In this document: positions 1 through 3,980 of the stretch, piece by piece
How positions within the stretch are numbered: position 1 is the stretch's first letter
Layout of the letters: each line of letters opens with the position of its first letter
Assembly (NCBI GenBank): GCA_007129695.1
Contig: SKVA01000540.1
Span: 1 to 7,032 of the forward strand
Direction of reading: 5' to 3'
DNA length: 7,032 bases
Source: Spirochaetaceae bacterium
GTDB lineage: Bacteria; Spirochaetota; Spirochaetia; DSM-27196; SLST01
Notes under the pieces: model-generated
Seen by the model: only the letters and a program-made list of their open reading frames with translations
Told to the model about the DNA's origin: nothing
Database searches by the model: none
Position numbers and translations under genes: made by a program

Positions 1-1
1 C

Positions 2-1276
2 GCCGAGTTGATGGGCGCCCGGCTCGATCGCCGCCGCGCCGCGAACGCACCAGTGCGGTCACGGTTCGGCTGGCTAGTGGCGACCGCCGGCGTTGTCGCA
101 GCGGTAATACTGTACGGAACTGTAGTCATCGCCGTAGCCGACGTGTCGGAAGAGTCGGGCCGCACCGTGCGGATCGCGCAGATCCAGCAGAGCAATGATC
201 CGCGGAAGAGCGACTACGAACAGACGTTTGCGACGCTCCGCCGGCTGACCGATGAGACCATGGCTTCCAATCCGGATCTGGTCACCTGGTCGGAGACCGC
301 GTTCGTCCCGAACATCCGGCACTGGACCACCAATACCTCCATCCGCCGGTTCCACGTGCTGGTGCGCAGCTTCCTCGATTATCAGCGCTCGCTTGGCACC
401 TGGCTGCTCACCGGTAACGACGACTACGAGGTCGAGCTGGACGAGCGGGGTACCGAGGTCGACCGGACCAACTACAACAGCACCGTCCTGTTCGACGACC
501 GTGGTGTGCGTCGCGCGACGTACCGGAAGATCAGGCTGGTACCGTTTACCGAGCACTTCCCGTACCGCGACCAGCTTCCGGGGGTGTACGACCTGCTGAA
601 GGAGTTCGACGTCTACTTCTGGGGTCAGGGTACCGAGATGACCGTGTTCGAGCACCCGCTTGTCCGGTTTTCAACGCCGATCTGCTACGAGGACGTCTTC
701 CCGAACTTCGTTCGCGGATTCGTACTGGCAGGCGCCGAGCTGCTGCTCAACGTGTCGAACGACTATTGGTCGCTTGCGGAGGTTCAGGCGAAGCAGCACT
801 TCGTCGCAGGGCTCTTCCGTGCGGTTGAGAATCGCCGCCCGGTCGTCCGGACGACGGCTTCGGGCCTAACCGGCTCGATCGATCCGTACGGGCGCATCCT
901 GGCGACGATCCCGCAGTTCCAGGAAGCCACGCTGATAAGCGACGTGCGGATCGCCGACCGTCAGCCGTTCACGCTTTACACGCGGTGGGGCGACTACTTC
1001 CCGCTCGTCGTGGCCGGAGTGCTGCTCGTGATCGTTACTGGTGCGGGAGTCGGCCGGCGACGCCGGCCGCCGACCGCGCAAGCGCCGGATCCGACCGCGC
1101 AACCAGCCGAGCGTGCCTTGTCGCCCCCGCCGGCGGCAGCGCCTCCACCCACGCCGACGGCGCTGCCGAAGGCAGCGACGAACCGTCAGGGCGCTCGCGG
1201 GGAGGCTGCCACACCGACAGTCGAACGGTCGCGGCGAAAGAAGCGGGTCAACTGGCGCGCGATATGGGACGAATAG
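2..1276 (+). CDS. lnt: Apolipoprotein N-acyltransferase (Lnt), 5'-truncated by window edge
   Basis: Lnt moves an acyl chain from a phospholipid to the alpha-amino group of the diacylglyceryl-Cys of apolipoproteins, the last step of lipoprotein maturation, at the periplasmic face of the inner membrane. Numbering from TTG at 8, a transmembrane helix (about 22-45) precedes the nitrilase-fold domain (about 54-318). The catalytic triad is visible: Glu96 in WSETAF, Lys174 in YRKIRLVPF, Cys226 in PICYED. Glu182 (TEHFPYR) matches the accessory Glu of E. coli Lnt, and the NVSNDYW and ENRRPVVR family motifs follow. A last helix spans about 329-349. The frame is open to base 2 (Ala-Glu before the TTG/ATG), and the usual N-terminal bundle of several membrane helices is missing, so the true start lies outside the window and neither TTG8 nor ATG11 is a credible start. 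Odd feature: a C-terminal tail of about 70 residues rich in Pro/Ala, ending in a basic cluster. The lipoprotein gene starts 44 bp downstream. Confidence 0.93.
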   Translation, partial: AELMGARLDRRRAANAPVRSRFGWLVATAGVVAAVILYGTVVIAVADVSEESGRTVRIAQIQQSNDPRKSDYEQTFATLRRLTDETMASNPDLVTWSETAFVPNIRHWTTNTSIRRFHVLVRSFLDYQRSLGTWLLTGNDDYEVELDERGTEVDRTNYNSTVLFDDRGVRRATYRKIRLVPFTEHFPYRDQLPGVYDLLKEFDVYFWGQGTEMTVFEHPLVRFSTPICYEDVFPNFVRGFVLAGAELLLNVSNDYWSLAEVQAKQHFVAGLFRAVENRRPVVRTTASGLTGSIDPYGRILATIPQFQEATLISDVRIADRQPFTLYTRWGDYFPLVVAGVLLVIVTGAGVGRRRRPPTAQAPDPTAQPAERALSPPPAAAPPPTPTALPKAATNRQGARGEAATPTVERSRRKKRVNWRAIWDE

Positions 1277-1309
1277 CTGTCATGCTCGGCGAGTGGTGGT
1301 ACACTTGCC

Positions 1310-1316
1310 AAGGAGG
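1310..1316 (+). promoter_or_regulatory. Strong Shine-Dalgarno of the lipoprotein gene
   Basis: The sequence AAGGAGG ends 4 nt before ATG 1321. It is the strongest ribosome-binding site in the window and fixes the start of the lipoprotein gene, whose frame is otherwise open back to 985 through the end of lnt. The spacing is a little short, but complementarity to the 16S 3' end is near complete. Confidence 0.85.
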
Positions 1317-1320
1317 GTCT

Positions 1321-2058
1321 ATGAGGACGGTTACCAGGATCGCGCAGTTGAGCGCGCTCGTGTTGTTTGTGGTTGGTTGCGCGACCCAGGACCCTGCTCC
1401 GGCGGTCGAGATCGTCGAAGAAGACGACGTACTCGATGTGGCCATCTGGTTCGCTGCGGCCGACGGCACCCGGTTCGAGTCCGGTACGCAGGTGACGCTG
1501 CCGACCGGCGGGCCCGCGTCCGGACGGCTTGTTCCGAAATCGGCCGATCCCGATGTGACGCTCTTCGTGACGCGCGACGGAAGCGTTCCGACCCCTGAGA
1601 ACAACTGGGGCGGTCCGATCGACCCGCGCGACCCCTTCGTGATAACGCGCTCTCTGGAGGGGCCGGCGACCTACCGGCTTGTGGCGGTCTCAGACGGCGT
1701 GATCGGTGAGCCGGTTCAGCTAGCCGTGAACTGGCGGCACGAAGAGTCACCGCGGCTGTCCACGCCCGCGTTTACCGTCGGTGGACGAACGGTATCGGGA
1801 AGCATCGACATCCCGGTGTCGGACGGCAGCGACGTGGGGACGCGACTGGCGATCTCATGCGACTATAGCATCGCAACGCTCTACATCACGCGCGATGGAA
1901 GCGCGCCGTCGGAGCAGAACTACTGGCGCAGTCAGATATGCGACGGAACTTTCATCTGGTCGCCCGAGCCGACCGCGGCGGAGTACCGTGTGACTGCCGT
2001 ATGGCAGGGCGCGCGCAGCCCCGTAGCCGCGCTCAACGTCGAGTGGGTGTCACGGTAG
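1321..2058 (+). CDS. Predicted lipoprotein with two tandem CHB_HEX-like beta domains
   Basis: This encodes 245 residues. A short basic n-region and hydrophobic segment (residues 7-19) end in the lipobox Val17-Val18-Gly19-Cys20; Cys20 would be the lipidated residue. Val at -3 and -2 departs from the enteric consensus but fits the looser spirochaete lipobox. An acidic linker (about 29-38) leads to two homologous units, about 38-140 and 145-243. They share the anchors TLFVTRDGSVP (80-90) and TLYITRDGSAP (186-196), an Asn-x-Trp (N94-W96; N200-W202), a Tyr-Arg-hydrophobic strand near the end, and a terminal V-N/E-W. The T-x-D-G-S-x-P core resembles the YTxDGSxPT motif of the chitobiase/hexosaminidase C-terminal beta-sandwich (CHB_HEX_C_1), which I take as the likely fold. 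Function is unknown; surface or periplasmic binding is plausible. Only unit 2 has cysteines (Cys180, Cys207), a possible disulfide. It follows lnt by 44 bp, probably cotranscribed, and its last 9 bp overlap the opposing gene. Confidence 0.88.
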   Translation: MRTVTRIAQLSALVLFVVGCATQDPAPAVEIVEEDDVLDVAIWFAAADGTRFESGTQVTLPTGGPASGRLVPKSADPDVTLFVTRDGSVPTPENNWGGPIDPRDPFVITRSLEGPATYRLVAVSDGVIGEPVQLAVNWRHEESPRLSTPAFTVGGRTVSGSIDIPVSDGSDVGTRLAISCDYSIATLYITRDGSAPSEQNYWRSQICDGTFIWSPEPTAAEYRVTAVWQGARSPVAALNVEWVSR

Positions 2059-2928
2059 CGCCCGGATTTCCACCCGGCGATTTTCTGGTTGCCGATCCGG
2101 ATCGAACGTGACCGGATCGGTTCCGCCTGCACCCGCGACCATCAGCACGCCGTCATCGATCACAGCGCCCAACAACTGCGCGATCGCATCGGCGCGGCGC
2201 ACAGAAAGGTCGATCCGTGACGCCTCGGAGCCGAACAGCGCCGTGTGACCCGTAACCTCTATAGTCCGCGGCGTCTGCGACCCTGCGATCTCGGCGGCGA
2301 GCTCGTCGATCCGGCGGCGCGCATCGTCGGTGATCACCGCGCTGTCGGGTTCGAAGTAGATCGTCCACCGACGCGTGATCGCGTCGGCCTCGGCTTGAGC
2401 CGGCTGGTCGGCCGCGCGTGCGGCGTCGTCTGGCGATCCCGACACATCGGGCAGGGTCGCGATTGGCGTGAGGACCGCTCCAATCCGGTCTCGCGCTGCG
2501 ACAGTAAAACCCGGTGCGGCCTGGTTCGGGTCCCGGCTGACCCGCCAGATCGTGCCGGCCGCAAGGAGCAGGACCAGCAGCGCCAGAACTATCCAGCCCG
2601 CTATCGCTGGTCGCAGCGCGTCGTCGGGGATCGCAATGCGGCACTCTTCGCGTAGCTCTCCGTTGACGCGCAACGCGACGGTCACATCTTCGCGAACGTG
2701 CGCAGAAACGACGATTCGCGGGCGCTCGGGCCGTGAGGTGAGGTCGCGAAGGTGAAACGTGTGGATGCGTTCGCGCACCTTTGACGCACGGACATAAACG
2801 TTAACGACCGCCTGGTCCTGCCCGGCGAGCATCGTCGTCAGGTTCAGCGCACCGCCCGCGCCGTGCCGCAGCCGCGCTATCCTGACGAGCTCTTTGTTGT
2901 CAACGAGTACCGCGAGCCATCCCGCCAC
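2050..2928 (-). CDS. Single-pass membrane protein with C-terminal OmpA-like domain
   Basis: This encodes 292 residues in three parts: a soluble N-terminal domain (1-101), one transmembrane helix (about 108-130), and an Ala/Asp-rich linker followed by an OmpA-like domain (about 189-292). With no signal peptide, the N-terminus should be cytoplasmic and the OmpA domain periplasmic, where such domains normally hold peptidoglycan. OmpA landmarks are IYFEPDSAVIT (190-200), VTGHT (225-229), LSVRRA (241-246) and NRRVEI (283-288). The conserved Asp after GHT is Ala230 and the Asn before LS is Arg238, while the ligand Arg is kept (Arg245). The N-terminal domain shows a pattern like the Hsp70 substrate-binding beta domain (see findings). 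The start is GTG 2928: TAA lies in frame 9 nt upstream, no Shine-Dalgarno is visible, and a -10-like box sits just upstream. The next in-frame Met (33) would remove part of the domain. The gene lies 68 bp behind lgt on the same strand. Exact role is unknown. Confidence 0.85.
   Translation of the reverse strand: MAGWLAVLVDNKELVRIARLRHGAGGALNLTTMLAGQDQAVVNVYVRASKVRERIHTFHLRDLTSRPERPRIVVSAHVREDVTVALRVNGELREECRIAIPDDALRPAIAGWIVLALLVLLLAAGTIWRVSRDPNQAAPGFTVAARDRIGAVLTPIATLPDVSGSPDDAARAADQPAQAEADAITRRWTIYFEPDSAVITDDARRRIDELAAEIAGSQTPRTIEVTGHTALFGSEASRIDLSVRRADAIAQLLGAVIDDGVLMVAGAGGTDPVTFDPDRQPENRRVEIRALP
2092..2120. repeat. 9-bp perfect inverted repeat in the convergent 3' region
   Basis: CCGATCCGG (2092-2100) and CCGGATCGG (2112-2120) are exact inverted copies separated by 11 nt. 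The repeat lies 34 bp past the lipoprotein stop, inside the 3' coding part of the OmpA-like gene, where it encodes the two Asp-Pro dipeptides of TDPVTFDPDR. Neither strand shows a following T tract, so it is not a standard intrinsic terminator. It could still mark or stabilise the 3' end of the rightward transcript, or be a by-product of the repeated Asp-Pro codons. Confidence 0.3.
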
Positions 2929-2933
2929 GCCCC

Positions 2934-2962
2934 ATTATCGCGCACTGCCTCGCCGGCTGCAA
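2934..2962 (-). promoter_or_regulatory. Candidate sigma70-type promoter for the OmpA-like gene
   Basis: On the minus strand, GATAAT (2939-2934; five of six matches to TATAAT) follows TTGCAG (2962-2957; three of six to TTGACA) with a 17-nt spacer. The first base of the GTG start (2928) lies six bases past the -10 box, so transcription would begin at or within a base or two of the start codon, giving a leaderless message. This agrees with the absence of a Shine-Dalgarno. Readthrough from lgt is the alternative, and the -35 match is weak. Confidence 0.35.
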
Positions 2963-2996
2963 CCTCGTCTGCGTCTGGAGTCGGCGTCGGGCTTGG

Positions 2997-3980
2997 TTAT
3001 CGTGATGTCGGCCCCGACTCGAAGGTCTGCACGACCGGTTCGCGCCGGTGAAGTAGTCTGCAGACGATCAGCACGATCAGCCCGCCGGCGGCCATCGCGA
3101 GCGAGTAGACGTGTCCTTCGGTCAGGTGCAGGAGCGAATCGGTGAGCGCGACGTGCGCATCGGCGCGGCCGATCGTGAGCACGAAGCCGACTTCTTCATT
3201 GGTCTGGCGGAAGTACTCGGCCAGAAACCGGGCGACGCCGTAGCCGAGCGTGTAGAGCGCAATGAGCGACCCGCGGTACATCCGCCGGTTTCGAAACACG
3301 AACCAGAGCACCAACCAGAGAACGAGCCCCTCGAGCACGGCTTCGTAGAGCTGCGATGCGTGGCGCGGCAGATTCACGACCGGCATGCCGGGTGCGATTG
3401 CGATGCCGGCCTCATCGGCGATCGCGACGGCAAACCGTGAATCGGCGGCTACTCTCCGGCTCTGCGGGAAGAGCACTGCCCACGGCGCAGCGCTGATCCG
3501 CCCGAGCAGCTCTCCGTTGATGAAGTTGCCGATTCGACCGAACGTGTACCCGAGTGGAGCCGACACCGCGAGCACGTCACCCCAGTCCAGAACGTTCTGC
3601 TTTCTCGACACCGCGTAGCCGATCGTACCGACGATGACACCAAGGAATCCGCCATGGTAGCTCATACCCTGGATCCCGGTGAATCGTCCGCCGACGAACG
3701 GCCAGAGGATCGTCCAGGGGCGTTCGATGAACGGCCGCGAATCGGCGAACACGAAGACGAAGAAGAGTCGCCCGCCAAGCAGCGCACCGGCGATAATCCA
3801 CGTGAAGAAACGCGAGATCTCATCGCGGTCGTCGCAGAGACCCGACCGTCGTGCTTCGTGGCAGAACAGCGCGTACGTGATCACGAACGCGACGACGTAC
3901 ATCACGCCGTACCAACGGACCGGCAGACCCGGCAAGACCCGCGGCGTCAGCCAGTCGGGGTACGGCAGGTACGCGCTCAT
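2997..3980 (-). CDS. lgt: Phosphatidylglycerol--prolipoprotein diacylglyceryl transferase (Lgt)
   Basis: Lgt transfers diacylglyceryl from phosphatidylglycerol to the lipobox Cys thiol of prolipoproteins, the first maturation step, in the inner membrane. The protein has 327 residues, slightly longer than E. coli Lgt. It has the polytopic pattern of about seven hydrophobic segments and all main signatures: RWYGVMY (22-28), MSYHGGFLG (106-114, His109 = E. coli His103), the Lgt signature GRIGNFINGELLGR (148-161, with Arg149, Asn152 and Gly160 matching Arg143, Asn146 and Gly154), HASQLYE (207-213), and YGVARFLAEYFRQ (247-259, with Arg251 and Glu255 matching Arg239 and Glu243). An insert of about 15-20 residues (about 268-288) before the last helix accounts for part of the extra length. 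The start ATG overlaps the fapA stop as ATGA. No Shine-Dalgarno is visible and a GC-rich hairpin lies just upstream, so translation probably depends on ribosomes finishing fapA. All catalytic residues are intact, so the enzyme should be active. Confidence 0.97.
   Translation of the reverse strand: MSAYLPYPDWLTPRVLPGLPVRWYGVMYVVAFVITYALFCHEARRSGLCDDRDEISRFFTWIIAGALLGGRLFFVFVFADSRPFIERPWTILWPFVGGRFTGIQGMSYHGGFLGVIVGTIGYAVSRKQNVLDWGDVLAVSAPLGYTFGRIGNFINGELLGRISAAPWAVLFPQSRRVAADSRFAVAIADEAGIAIAPGMPVVNLPRHASQLYEAVLEGLVLWLVLWFVFRNRRMYRGSLIALYTLGYGVARFLAEYFRQTNEEVGFVLTIGRADAHVALTDSLLHLTEGHVYSLAMAAGGLIVLIVCRLLHRREPVVQTFESGPTSR

Noticed and set aside
74..655. 193-residue open frame on the minus strand opposite lnt
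   Set aside because: It is antisense to the intact Lnt catalytic domain and has no domain pattern of its own.
1277..1305. CTGTCA / 17 nt / TACACT promoter-like pair before the lipoprotein gene
   Set aside because: Only four of six matches in each box, and the start of transcription would fall inside the Shine-Dalgarno at about 1311-1313, removing it from the message.
985..1320. Extension of the lipoprotein reading frame upstream to 985
   Set aside because: The frame is open only as an overlap with lnt. ATG 1321 has a strong Shine-Dalgarno and begins a proper signal peptide with a lipobox, and the upstream stretch is an Arg/Ser/Ala-rich shadow of lnt.
2918..2920. ATG on the minus strand near the OmpA-like start as an alternative start
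   Set aside because: It is out of frame with the 292-residue product and reaches a stop after a few codons, so GTG 2928 is kept.
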